A stretch of 31,743 bases of DNA from a virus, in the IMG/VR virus record IMGVR_UViG_3300037485_000488, positions 1 to 31,743 of that record. One strand, 5' to 3'. The position numbers and the translations under genes were made by a program. Below, piece by piece: positions 5,977 to 13,043 of this stretch. Position 1 is the first letter of the stretch. Every line of letters starts with the position of its first letter. Under the pieces are notes generated by a model, which did no database searches, was not told the origin of the DNA, and saw only the letters and a list, made by a program, of their open reading frames with translations.

Positions 5977-6083
5977 TTTGGAAGTGAGACCCCGAACAAG
6001 GAAAAATATTTTGCCCTAATGGGCTTGCGAGGAATAAACTTTTATTCCGGTCTCACCGCAAGTCGATTAGGGCTTTTTTATTT
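5977..6083 (+). ncRNA. Candidate pseudoknotted small RNA
   Basis: The main helix pairs 6013-6029 with 6057-6073: GCCCTAAT/ATTAGGGC, one G-G mismatch, then GGCTTGCG/CGCAAGTC with one G-U. Inside it GGAATAA (6031-6037) pairs with TTATTCC (6042-6048) around ACTT. Immediately 3' of this hairpin, GGTCTCAC (6049-6056) is the exact complement of GTGAGACC (5984-5991), which lies outside the main helix, so the pairing crosses it (a pseudoknot). TTTTTTATTTT follows the helix as a termination tract. The promoter-like box upstream gives a transcript of about 105 nt. A fancy terminator is the modest alternative, but the 8-bp crossing match is not needed for termination. Confidence 0.7.
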
Positions 6084-6091
6084 TATAAAAT

Positions 6092-6628
6092 ATGAAAAGG
6101 AAAGGGATTTCAAAGAAACTTCGATTTGAAATATTTTCAAGGGACGGTTTTAAATGTGCTTATTGCGGAAATAAACCGCCCGATGCGATTCTTGAAATAG
6201 ACCATATTAACCCAGTAAGCAAAGGCGGTTTAAATGATGAAATGAATTTAATTACAAGTTGTTTTGGATGCAATAGGGGTAAATCTGATAAAACTATTAA
6301 TTCATCACCAAATCAATTTTTAATTAATAATGAAGAATTAAAATTAAGAGTTGAGCAAATGCAATTATATCAAAAACATTTAATGCAAATTGAAGAATCA
6401 AAAAAATATTTAATTGATTTAGTTGAAAGTAAGTTTGTTATGTTTTTTACAGATAGGTGCATAACAGATTCTTTTAAAGAATCAATTTATAAATTCATTA
6501 AAAAATTAGGTGTTGAGGTTGTTATGGAATCAATGACAATAGCTTGTAAAAAAATGGATACCCCTTCGAAATCGCTTGACTATTTTTGTGGTATATGCTG
6601 GAATAAAATAAGACAAAATGAAGAATGA
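6092..6628 (+). CDS. HNH endonuclease
   Basis: The protein has 178 residues. A basic start (MKRKGISKKLRFEIFSRDG) leads into the HNH-zinc module at about 20-65: CAYC knuckle, LEIDHINPVSKGG with the catalytic DH pair, the central Asn in MNLITSC, and the second knuckle CFGC followed by NRGKSDK. The remaining 110 residues are helical and unlike the usual McrA core. It could be a free-standing homing nuclease or a phage DNA-processing enzyme. From about 6290 on its codons are visibly richer in A/T than its neighbours, which suggests recent transfer. Its stop overlaps the next start by 11 nt. Confidence 0.88.
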   Translation: MKRKGISKKLRFEIFSRDGFKCAYCGNKPPDAILEIDHINPVSKGGLNDEMNLITSCFGCNRGKSDKTINSSPNQFLINNEELKLRVEQMQLYQKHLMQIEESKKYLIDLVESKFVMFFTDRCITDSFKESIYKFIKKLGVEVVMESMTIACKKMDTPSKSLDYFCGICWNKIRQNEE

Positions 6629-7385
6629 CGGTTATAAATTAACGCGGGCGTGGTTTGACTTTGCCTACGAAAAAAAGGAAGCTAAATCGATTCATACGGC
6701 TTTATATTTATGGATCGTTGAAGTAAATAATAAATGCGCGTGGAAAGACGAATTCGGGTTACCTACTTCGCACGCAATGGAGGTACTTTCAATCGCTAAT
6801 AAAAAAACGTATTACGATACATTAAAAGACCTTCAAACGTTTGGATTTGTTACCATAGTGCAAGAATCACAAAACCAATTTACCGCCTGTATTGTATCAA
6901 TAAAAAAAGAAAATGGTGAAGTAAAAAACCGTTCGGCACTATCTTCGGCAATGTTCCAGCAACCCATTGAGCAATGTTCCAGCACTATCGACGGCACCCC
7001 CTTCGGCATTGTACCCATAGATAAACCTTTAAACCTTCAACCTTTAAACCAATTAAACTATTTAAACGGGGAAATTGAAATTTCAATTGATGTTTCTAAA
7101 AAAAATCAAAACGATTTATCAAAATGGTTTAAGCGGTGCAATGAAGCCGAATTTATAAACGAAGTTCAAAAGTTTAAAAGTGAACACCCCGAACACGGTT
7201 ACCCTGAAATCCTTTTCAAAGATTTTATAAACCATTACACAACCCCAAACGAAAACGGGGGAATTAGAGTAAATCAATTTTCAAGTTTCGGAATTAAAAA
7301 CAAACTTTACGAATGGAAAGAAGATATTAAACACGCTGGAAAATACGAAATCAAAACCCCTAAAAAGAAATTGCACTATGAATAA
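6618..7385 (+). CDS. Phage replication initiator / helicase-loader-like protein
   Basis: The protein has 255 residues. The N-terminal ~95 look like a winged helix (TALYLWIVEVNNKCAW, SHAMEVLSIANKKTYYDTLKDL, FGFVTIVQES). A low-complexity linker follows (PLNLQPLNQLNYLN). The C-terminal part FKDFINHYTTPNENGG...FGIKNKLYEWKED resembles the conserved end of DnaT- and DnaD-like loader proteins. It overlaps the dnaB-like gene by 8 nt. The linker DNA contains short tandem TTTAAAC repeats that may be origin iterons. It likely opens the origin and loads the helicase; this is by analogy. Confidence 0.75.
   Translation: MKNDGYKLTRAWFDFAYEKKEAKSIHTALYLWIVEVNNKCAWKDEFGLPTSHAMEVLSIANKKTYYDTLKDLQTFGFVTIVQESQNQFTACIVSIKKENGEVKNRSALSSAMFQQPIEQCSSTIDGTPFGIVPIDKPLNLQPLNQLNYLNGEIEISIDVSKKNQNDLSKWFKRCNEAEFINEVQKFKSEHPEHGYPEILFKDFINHYTTPNENGGIRVNQFSSFGIKNKLYEWKEDIKHAGKYEIKTPKKKLHYE
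7024..7067 (+). repeat. Possible origin iterons inside the initiator gene
   Basis: AACCTTTAAACC occurs at 7024-7035 and again at 7039-7050, 15 bp apart, and TTAAAC recurs at 7053-7058 and 7062-7067. The block is AT-rich and sits in the linker of the initiator gene, like the lambda-type origin inside gene O. A simple coding explanation (repeats of Leu-Asn/Pro) is possible. Confidence 0.4.
7355..7361 (+). promoter_or_regulatory. AACCCCT site upstream of dnaB
   Basis: AACCCCT lies 16 nt before the helicase ATG, inside the end of the initiator gene. It matches the early leader element but at a different spacing, so it may be coincidental. Confidence 0.25.
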
Positions 7386-8775
7386 CCCCAATGATCAAAT
7401 CGAAAAAACCTTAATCGGAATCCTTTTAAGCCCGAATGAAATTTACAAAGAGGTAATTTCTCAAATCGGACCGCAACATTTCGAAAACGAACTTTGTAAA
7501 AAAACATTCTATTTCATAAAAAAAATATCGGATGAAAATAAACGGCCCGATCCCGTTTCACTTTTAACAACGTGGAAATCTTTTGAATCGTTTTCAATGG
7601 ATGAATACTTAGAAGCCCTTAAAACAAGTCAAAACGTAACTTATAACGAGAATATACCCGAACTAATAGAAACGCTACATAACGCCTTAATAACGCGAAA
7701 TATTACGAAAATCTATTATGAGGTCGGAATAGGATTGCACGAAAAAAAACCCGGTCGGGATATTGCCGAAGAAATGATTAAACGCCTAACCAAACTAACC
7801 GAAGAAGGTTCGGAGCTTCAAAAAATTGTTGAAATGCCCGAACTAACTACAAACGAACGCGAAGCATATTACAGGCGCGCTGAACTTGCAAAATCAGGGC
7901 AAACAAGCGGATTAGAAACGGGTATCGAATCGATTAATAAATTCACCGGCGGCTGGCAAAATGAATTTATTATTCTCGGTGCGCGTCCTTCAATGGGCAA
8001 AACCGCTTTAGCTTTGTTTTTCGGAATGCAAACACAAAAGCCCGGAATATATTTTAACCTTGAAATGTCGCAATCGCAATTAACGCAGCGTTTAATTCTC
8101 CAAAACGCAAATGAACGAATACGATCTTCGGCTTTAAGGGACGGCACGTTATCAAATGAAGAACTAACCCATTTTGAAAAAACAATTGGAATAGTCGAAA
8201 ACAAACCGTTTAAAATTTATGATAAAGCGGGCTGCGGGGTAAATGAAGCAATACGCATAATAAAACGACACGCGCGTTTAAATCAATGCGAGTGGGTAGT
8301 AATTGACTATTTGCAGTTAATGACGTTAGAGGGCTTTAAAGGGGGTAACAGGGAAGCCGAAGTTTCGCAAATATCCCGAACATTGAAAGCCGCGCAAAAG
8401 GAATTAAACATTCCCTTCATTGTTTTGGCTCAGTTAAATCGTAAATGCGAAGAAACGACAGATAAAAAACCTTCCCTTTCACATTTGCGCGAATCGGGAT
8501 CCATTGAACAGGACGCGGATACCGTTGCTTTTATTTGGCGGCCCGAATACTATGATTTAAAAAATGAAGATACGGGCGCGCCTTACACAAATGAAATATT
8601 TTTACTATTCGAAAAGCACAGGCAAGGCGCAACGGGTTCCGTAGGTTTTCGGCACAATTCCACAATGAGCAGTTTTTTTGGAATGAATGACACGCCGAAC
8701 CAATTTCCCGAATTAAAAACTAATTTGCAGCCGAATAAAAACTTTTACGAAGTCGATCGAGAATTACCATTTTAA
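7378..8775 (+). CDS. dnaB: Replicative DNA helicase, DnaB family
   Basis: At 465 residues it is full length. The N-terminal DnaB domain (EKTLIGILLSPNEIYKEV...HFENELCKKTFYFIKKI) precedes a RecA-like ATPase. Walker A GARPSMGKTA lies at about 201-210, a sensor region is in FNLEMSQSQLTQRL, Walker B is VVIDYLQLM at about 307-315, and LSHLRESGSIEQDAD and FEKHRQGATG (Arg finger and DNA-loop region) are typical of DnaB. It unwinds the fork as a hexamer. The start overlaps the initiator gene by 8 nt, so the two are coexpressed. Confidence 0.97.
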   Translation: MNNPNDQIEKTLIGILLSPNEIYKEVISQIGPQHFENELCKKTFYFIKKISDENKRPDPVSLLTTWKSFESFSMDEYLEALKTSQNVTYNENIPELIETLHNALITRNITKIYYEVGIGLHEKKPGRDIAEEMIKRLTKLTEEGSELQKIVEMPELTTNEREAYYRRAELAKSGQTSGLETGIESINKFTGGWQNEFIILGARPSMGKTALALFFGMQTQKPGIYFNLEMSQSQLTQRLILQNANERIRSSALRDGTLSNEELTHFEKTIGIVENKPFKIYDKAGCGVNEAIRIIKRHARLNQCEWVVIDYLQLMTLEGFKGGNREAEVSQISRTLKAAQKELNIPFIVLAQLNRKCEETTDKKPSLSHLRESGSIEQDADTVAFIWRPEYYDLKNEDTGAPYTNEIFLLFEKHRQGATGSVGFRHNSTMSSFFGMNDTPNQFPELKTNLQPNKNFYEVDRELPF

Positions 8776-8787
8776 AAAAAAAATACT

Positions 8788-9024
8788 ATGAAAAACAAAA
8801 GCCCCAAATGTCCCGAAATTATTATTCCTGAAAATTATTCGATTGAATGTAATGATTATTTTAACACTTCAAAAGATTTTTTTAAAGACGGCAAATATTA
8901 CAGAAATGAAAAATATTTTGGAGATATAATTTACACCGATGAAAAAACAATTCAAGTCGAATGTAAAAATGGAAATATATTTATGGAAGGTCAAATTCTT
9001 ACAATTCATTTAGTCAATTCTTAA
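8788..9024 (+). CDS. Hypothetical protein (78 aa)
   Basis: The protein has 78 residues starting MKNKSPKCPEIIIPENYS, rich in Tyr, Asn and Lys, with strand-like alternation near the end (TIQVECKNGNIFMEGQILTIHLV). No motif or family is recognised. An A-run leader precedes it, 12 nt after the helicase stop. It is probably a minor member of the replication operon. Confidence 0.6.
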   Translation: MKNKSPKCPEIIIPENYSIECNDYFNTSKDFFKDGKYYRNEKYFGDIIYTDEKTIQVECKNGNIFMEGQILTIHLVNS

Positions 9025-9041
9025 AAACTAAAAAAAACAAT

Positions 9042-9464
9042 ATGAAAGCAAAACCAAACTTTAACAAACAGGAAAAAATAAAAGGCGCTCTGAAATTTAC
9101 CGCCGAAATTTACGGGAACGATTTACTTAAAACTAAATTAAAAGATAATCCCGATGCAATCGAAATACTTAATTCAACTCAGGAACAATACACCCGATTT
9201 GTAGAAAACGGAATTCGGGAAGCCCTGAAAAAAAACGGATTCGATTTTATCGATCACGACGCAATGATTGAATTTTTAACTACCCGTTGCGAAATAAGAC
9301 GGGATGAAACAGTAATATCGAAACACGGGAATTTAAACCCGCTAAACGTCCTTTATTTAGATTTCAGGACCGCAAACGAAACTTTAATTTGTAGCTGGAA
9401 TGATACGCCCGAAACTATCGATAATTTAGGAATGCAGCCGAAACCCGAAACATTCGATTTATGA
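9042..9464 (+). CDS. Hypothetical protein (140 aa)
   Basis: The protein has 140 residues. The first half is charged and helical (KIKGALKFTAEIYGNDLLKTK, EQYTRFVENGIREALKK). The second half has a DHDAMIEFL segment and an aliphatic strand (LNVLYLDFRTANETLICSW). No nuclease or HTH pattern is convincing. It ends in an ATGA overlap with the next gene, in the replication operon. Confidence 0.65.
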   Translation: MKAKPNFNKQEKIKGALKFTAEIYGNDLLKTKLKDNPDAIEILNSTQEQYTRFVENGIREALKKNGFDFIDHDAMIEFLTTRCEIRRDETVISKHGNLNPLNVLYLDFRTANETLICSWNDTPETIDNLGMQPKPETFDL

Positions 9465-9793
9465 AAGGGTACACAAAACAAAAATTAACATTTACTAAAA
9501 TCGAACTTATCCAGCAGCTCCAAAATTGGAATTGTAACCTAACCGATTTATTCGACGAGGATAAAATCGATATTGGAATTAAAGCACTTGCATTTAATAA
9601 ACTCGGAATCGATTTCCTTTTTAACTCAGATCAGGAATTTAAAAAAATATCCGATCGTTTGCACATTGAAATAAATTACTTTTTTTGCAACGGAAACCCT
9701 GATAGCGAATTAATTAACTTCGATTATTGTGAGGTGCAAATAGAAGTTTTCCCCGAAGAAAATTATTTAATTCGCGCCGCAATCGAAAATTAA
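9461..9793 (+). CDS. Hypothetical protein (110 aa), last gene of the replication operon
   Basis: The protein has 110 residues starting MKGYTKQKLTFTKIELIQQL and ending YLIRAAIEN. It is acidic and strand-rich in its C-terminal half. No family is recognised. The stop is followed within 3 nt by a TATATTTG box and then by two hairpins and a terminator. Confidence 0.65.
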   Translation: MKGYTKQKLTFTKIELIQQLQNWNCNLTDLFDEDKIDIGIKALAFNKLGIDFLFNSDQEFKKISDRLHIEINYFFCNGNPDSELINFDYCEVQIEVFPEENYLIRAAIEN

Positions 9794-9795
9794 AT

Positions 9796-9803
9796 TATAT
9801 TTG
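9796..9803 (+). promoter_or_regulatory. Possible -7 box for a small RNA
   Basis: TATATTTG matches TAnnTTTG and begins 2 nt after a stop codon, as with the box at 5963. I see no TTG at a proper distance upstream, so the promoter is uncertain. Confidence 0.35.
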
Positions 9804-9809
9804 TTTCGG

Positions 9810-9880
9810 GTTTTGATAATGCGTGTAAGGGGTTACACTTAGTTTCAAAAAGCCGGGCGTTAATTCGTTCGGCTTTTTTT
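9810..9880 (+). ncRNA. Candidate 3'-UTR or small RNA with a GGGG loop
   Basis: A perfect hairpin, GTGTAA (9823-9828) and TTACAC (9833-9838), exposes GGGG, and a strong terminator hairpin follows. The top of the hairpin, TAAGGGGTTA (9826-9835), is the exact reverse complement of TAACCCCTTA in the P2 leader (2246-2255). It also matches 8 nt of the P1 leader (AACCCCTT) and 6-7 nt of the other early leaders. It could be made from the box at 9796 or be released from the end of the replication mRNA. A role as a trans-acting regulator is inferred only from complementarity. Confidence 0.45.
9847..9880 (+). terminator. Intrinsic terminator after the replication operon
   Basis: AAAAAGCCGGGCG (9847-9859) pairs with CGTTCGGCTTTTT (9866-9878), with two G-U pairs, around TTAATT, and ends in T-rich sequence to 9880. 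It separates replication genes from packaging genes. Confidence 0.9.
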
Positions 9881-9883
9881 ATT

Positions 9884-9891
9884 TAACTTTG
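9884..9891 (+). promoter_or_regulatory. Possible late promoter -7 box
   Basis: TAACTTTG matches TAnnTTTG and lies directly after the terminator, 54 nt before the small-terminase ATG. No convincing TTG lies upstream, where the terminator stem sits, so if real it may need a phage activator. Confidence 0.4.
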
Positions 9892-9945
9892 TTTCAAAGA
9901 ACCAATATTATTTTTTTTCGTTTACAGAGAAAAAGCAATGAGAAA

Positions 9946-10287
9946 ATGGCAAATGAGCAAAATTTAAAACCGTTTCAAAAAGGTCAAAGCGGAAACCCAA
10001 AAGGCAAAGCAAAAGGAACTAAAAACCGATTGACTTTATTTCGTGAAAAAATGGAATTAATGCGTAAAAGTTTTAATTCATTAACAGGCGAAACCGAAGA
10101 AATGGAGATTCAGGAAGAAATGGTTATTCGTCAAATTGAAAAAGCATTGGAAGGGGATACCGCCGCTTTTAACGTTTGTATCGATTCATTACACGGAAAA
10201 CTAAACGATAAAGTAGAACACACAGGAAAAGACGGGGAACCGTTACGCGTTATTTTTACGAATATGAATGAAAGCCCTGAACGTTAA
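9946..10287 (+). CDS. Small terminase-like protein (DUF5681 type)
   Basis: The protein has 113 residues starting MANEQNLKPFQKGQSGNPKG. I chose the ATG at 9946 because the conserved KGQSGNPKGKAKGTKNR block of DUF5681 proteins follows at once; a longer reading from 9889 would add an unrelated hydrophobic stretch. The middle is helical (EEMVIRQIEKALEGD), and the end VEHTGKDGEPL is usual for proteins encoded directly before the large terminase. It should recognise phage DNA for packaging. The terminase gene overlaps its 3' end by 20 nt. Confidence 0.8.
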   Translation: MANEQNLKPFQKGQSGNPKGKAKGTKNRLTLFREKMELMRKSFNSLTGETEEMEIQEEMVIRQIEKALEGDTAAFNVCIDSLHGKLNDKVEHTGKDGEPLRVIFTNMNESPER

Positions 10288-11494
10288 TTCCGCTTACGTC
10301 GATTTGTATAGGGCAAAGAAGCGATATAAGCACCTTTTCGGAGGTCGCGGGGCTGGAAGGTCATTCGAAACGGCGCAATACGCTATAACGAAACTTTATA
10401 GCCCCGAATATTTCAGGGGAATTTTGGCCCGGCAACATTTCGCGGATATTCGCGGATCGAGCTTTCAACAAATAATCGACATAATCGAAGAAAAAGAACT
10501 TCAAAGCGATTTCCATATTTTGGAAAACACGATGCAAATTACCCATTTGAAAACAGGAAACAGAATTTTCGCAAAAGGGTTTCGGGCAGCTTCGGGAAAT
10601 TCAACCGCCAAAATGAAATCAATAACCGAAGCAACGTTTGTATGGATTGAGGAAGCGGACGAAGTTTCAAAGGACGATTTCGATAAGCTGGATAAATCTT
10701 TGCGATCTATGAAAGGCGCGGAATTGGAAATAATATTTACTTATAACACGGATAACGAAGATTGTTTTTTAAAATCTGAATTTCACGACAAAGTAAGGCC
10801 CGAAGACACGCTATTAATTCACGCCACGTACAAGGACAATTATAAAAACTTGCACCCCGACTACATTCGAGTTTTGGAACGAATGATAAAAGACGATCCC
10901 GAAGCGGCGCGGTCCGATGTTTTCGGATTTTGGGGCGGCGGTAAACGTGGAAAAGTTTTCGAAAATTGGCAAGCCGCCGAATCAATGCCCGATAATTTTA
11001 AAATGGAATGTTACGGGCTGGATTTTGGATTTACTAACGATCCATCCGCGCTTGTTCACATTCGACTTTCAGAGGGTGCAATTTACATTCAGGAATTAAT
11101 TTACGATTACGGATTAACGAACCCCGAAATTTGCAAACGAATGAGCGAAGCGGGTATAAAAAGAAACGATACTATTTTTGCGGATTCAGCCGAACCGAAA
11201 TCCATTCGGGAAATACTAACCAGCGGCTTTAATATTCAATCGACTATTAAAGGTCCCGATTCAATTATTCAGGGAATCCAAAAAATAAAACAATACCCCG
11301 TTTTTTTAGTTCGCAGTCCGAATATTCAAAAAGAAATAAAGAATTACATTTGGCAAATAGATAAGCAAGGAAAAACAATCAATAAACCCGTAGACCGATT
11401 TAACCACGCTTTAGATGCTATTCGATACGGGGTTGTTGGTTTGGTAGGAAAGAAAACAAAAGAATCATTTATCACAACACCCGGAAAACGATAA
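10268..11494 (+). CDS. terL: Terminase large subunit
   Basis: The protein has 408 residues, in the PBSX/Terminase_3 style. The ATPase half has a Walker A variant FGGRGAGRS (about 23-31), Walker B with the catalytic acid in FVWIEEADEV (about 124-133) and the coupling motif IIFTYNTDN. The RNase H-like nuclease half shows YGLDFGFTNDPSALV (about 248-262, first Asp), IFADSAEP (second Asp, about 302) and RFNHALDAIRYG (third, about 381). It drives ATP-powered DNA packaging and cuts the concatemer. Confidence 0.96.
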   Translation: MKALNVNSAYVDLYRAKKRYKHLFGGRGAGRSFETAQYAITKLYSPEYFRGILARQHFADIRGSSFQQIIDIIEEKELQSDFHILENTMQITHLKTGNRIFAKGFRAASGNSTAKMKSITEATFVWIEEADEVSKDDFDKLDKSLRSMKGAELEIIFTYNTDNEDCFLKSEFHDKVRPEDTLLIHATYKDNYKNLHPDYIRVLERMIKDDPEAARSDVFGFWGGGKRGKVFENWQAAESMPDNFKMECYGLDFGFTNDPSALVHIRLSEGAIYIQELIYDYGLTNPEICKRMSEAGIKRNDTIFADSAEPKSIREILTSGFNIQSTIKGPDSIIQGIQKIKQYPVFLVRSPNIQKEIKNYIWQIDKQGKTINKPVDRFNHALDAIRYGVVGLVGKKTKESFITTPGKR

Positions 11495-11503
11495 TAAACA
11501 TTT

Positions 11504-12175
11504 ATGAATTTACCTTTTGATTTAAACGGAAAAACTATTTTAATTGCTGGCAGTTGGGAGGATTTAACAGTAGGTCAAACAATCGATTTGCTGGAATGGG
11601 CTTCGGGCGATGAAAAAGATTTAGTAACCCTTGCAAGCATTGTTTCGACTATTGACAAATCCGAACTATTAGATTTGCCCTATGAGCTTATAACTAAAAT
11701 TGCCGCACCCGCTTATAACTTCATAATGGAAACGAAACTTGAAAAAGATGAATGGTTATGCCCTTCAGAATTTCGATGCGGGGAAAATGTTTATAAAACT
11801 TCTATGGATCCTGGATTAATGAATTACGGTTGCATGGAGATTTTCGAAAAAACAATTTCAAACGAACAAACCAACTTTTGCGAAAAAATACCTTTGATGC
11901 TGGCAAGTATGATTTACAAAGGAAAATTTCGAGATCGCGAAATTGAAGCTCGAAAAGATATTGAAGACATTGCAAACAATGAGGTTATGAATATGCCTGT
12001 TTATATTGCTTATCCTGTTTCCGCTTTTTTTTTGAACAAATTGCAGCATTCAGTTCAAAAACAACGGGAAGCAATGAAGGATATTCCGAACTCGAAACCC
12101 GCGCTGGAATTAAGCAGTTGGAAAAATTTGGTAAGTTCGGCACGATTTATTCGCTTTCAGAGGGCGATCCGTTAA
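11504..12175 (+). CDS. Putative tail assembly chaperone, unshifted form
   Basis: The protein has 223 residues starting MNLPFDLNGKTILIAGSW. It is mostly helical and acidic (SWEDLTVGQTIDLLEWASGDEKDLVTLASIV), with a cysteine-containing middle and a long basic helix at the end. I infer a tail chaperone from three things: it lies among tail genes upstream of the tape measure, a canonical -1 slippery heptamer sits near its end, and an overlapping -1 ORF follows. Without these I would call it unknown. Confidence 0.6.
   Translation: MNLPFDLNGKTILIAGSWEDLTVGQTIDLLEWASGDEKDLVTLASIVSTIDKSELLDLPYELITKIAAPAYNFIMETKLEKDEWLCPSEFRCGENVYKTSMDPGLMNYGCMEIFEKTISNEQTNFCEKIPLMLASMIYKGKFRDREIEARKDIEDIANNEVMNMPVYIAYPVSAFFLNKLQHSVQKQREAMKDIPNSKPALELSSWKNLVSSARFIRFQRAIR
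12124..12130 (+). other. -1 ribosomal frameshift site
   Basis: A AAT TTG fits the X XXY YYZ slippery heptamer in the reading frame of the upstream gene (AAT 12125-12127, TTG 12128-12130). Slippage gives AAA TTT, and the next codon is GGT at 12130. The -1 frame is then open to 12309. I see no strong downstream stem. Confidence 0.6.
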
Positions 12176-12309
12176 AATTTAGCGCGGTTATGGATTTAAC
12201 GATGTATGAAGTTAATTTAACTTTTAAAATGCGATCCGAATTAAGAAAGTTTAACCAGCGTTACGAAAAGTTAATAATGCAAGAACACGAACGAAAACAT
12301 AAAAAATAA
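12130..12309 (+). CDS. -1 frame extension of the putative tail chaperone
   Basis: In the -1 frame the sequence adds 59 residues, GKFGTIYSLSEGDPLKF onward to MQEHERKHKK, giving a 268-residue product in place of the 223-residue one. The pattern SL.EGDPLKF..V..L followed by charged helix reads like real coding sequence. Phage tail chaperone pairs (lambda gpG/gpGT) are made this way. A separate gene starting at the ATG at 12190 is the alternative, but it would be only 39 residues. Confidence 0.55.
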   Translation, partial: GKFGTIYSLSEGDPLKFSAVMDLTMYEVNLTFKMRSELRKFNQRYEKLIMQEHERKHKK

Positions 12310-12313
12310 TCAA

Positions 12314-13042
12314 ATGAGAATAGTTGAAATTTTAAAAAGTTGTTCAAATCCGATAATGGGCGCGGGCTTGTTTTATTCGGGTCCGAAGTGGCTTCAAAAC
12401 GTTCAGGCCGATAATGTTGTTTTGCCTTGCGTGTTTATGGATCAACCGATAGATTTTAAATTTATTCGGGTTTCAAAGTTTGCACAGATTAACGAACAAT
12501 ACCAACCTATAATTTTATTTTGCGATAAGTCCCAACCTGAATTTACACAGGAGCAGCACAATGAAATAATTGAAACACGGCGTTTAATTGCTTATCAATT
12601 TATTACGAATTTAATTTCTCATCCCGAAGTTTCCGAAGTTTTCGAAGTTTCTTTAAATGATGTTTTTAATTTCTTAGATCAAAATTTAACGGGCGTTGTT
12701 TTGCAATTTCAAGTGAAATTAATTCACGAAGAAGCTATTTGCCCGCAAGCTCCATTTTATTATTCAAACCCTGTAATTACTTCGATAGTTGGAACTTCGA
12801 TTTATCAGGGGCAAACATTAACTTTTACAATTAATGGAAGCGGTTTTGTTGACGGTGCAACAATTTCAATAAACGGAACTTTAATTACAATTAATTCAAC
12901 GGATTTTATTTCCGCAACTGAAATAGAAATAAACATTTCGGTAAACATTGCGGCTTTAGTTGGTACGCGTTCGGTAACGGTTACAAATCCCGATTCGATA
13001 CAATTTACTTTTGAAAATTGTTTAACTATTTTATTAGATTAA
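12314..13042 (+). CDS. Putative tail/neck protein with an Ig-like (IPT/TIG) domain
   Basis: The protein has 242 residues. The first ~150 (PCVFMDQPIDFKF, PIILFCDKSQPEFTQEQHN, DQNLTGVVLQFQVKL) look like a compact tail-terminator or completion protein. Residues about 155-230 form a separate domain: PVITSIVGTSIYQGQTLTF, GSGFVDGATISINGT, RSVTVTNPDS. This matches IPT/TIG Ig-like repeats, which phages often add to virion proteins to bind surface glycans weakly. It starts 4 nt after the preceding stop. Confidence 0.6.
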   Translation: MRIVEILKSCSNPIMGAGLFYSGPKWLQNVQADNVVLPCVFMDQPIDFKFIRVSKFAQINEQYQPIILFCDKSQPEFTQEQHNEIIETRRLIAYQFITNLISHPEVSEVFEVSLNDVFNFLDQNLTGVVLQFQVKLIHEEAICPQAPFYYSNPVITSIVGTSIYQGQTLTFTINGSGFVDGATISINGTLITINSTDFISATEIEINISVNIAALVGTRSVTVTNPDSIQFTFENCLTILLD

Positions 13043-13043
13043 A

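Noticed and set aside
5977-6628. HEARO/omega RNA with IscB-type nuclease
   Set aside because: The nuclease has only an HNH module, no RuvC or bridge helix, and is less than half the length of IscB. I cannot match the RNA to the HEARO fold.
7869-8204. Long open frame on the minus strand (111 codons) opposite dnaB
   Set aside because: It lies wholly within a certain helicase gene, has no promoter or leader, and its protein sequence is not family-like. The same applies to the other minus-strand frames, e.g. 13196-13528, 17804-18085 and 26650-26904.
12118-12309. Independent gene starting at TTG 12118
   Set aside because: TTG is unlikely here, and the frame is better explained as the -1 extension after the slippery heptamer at 12124-12130.
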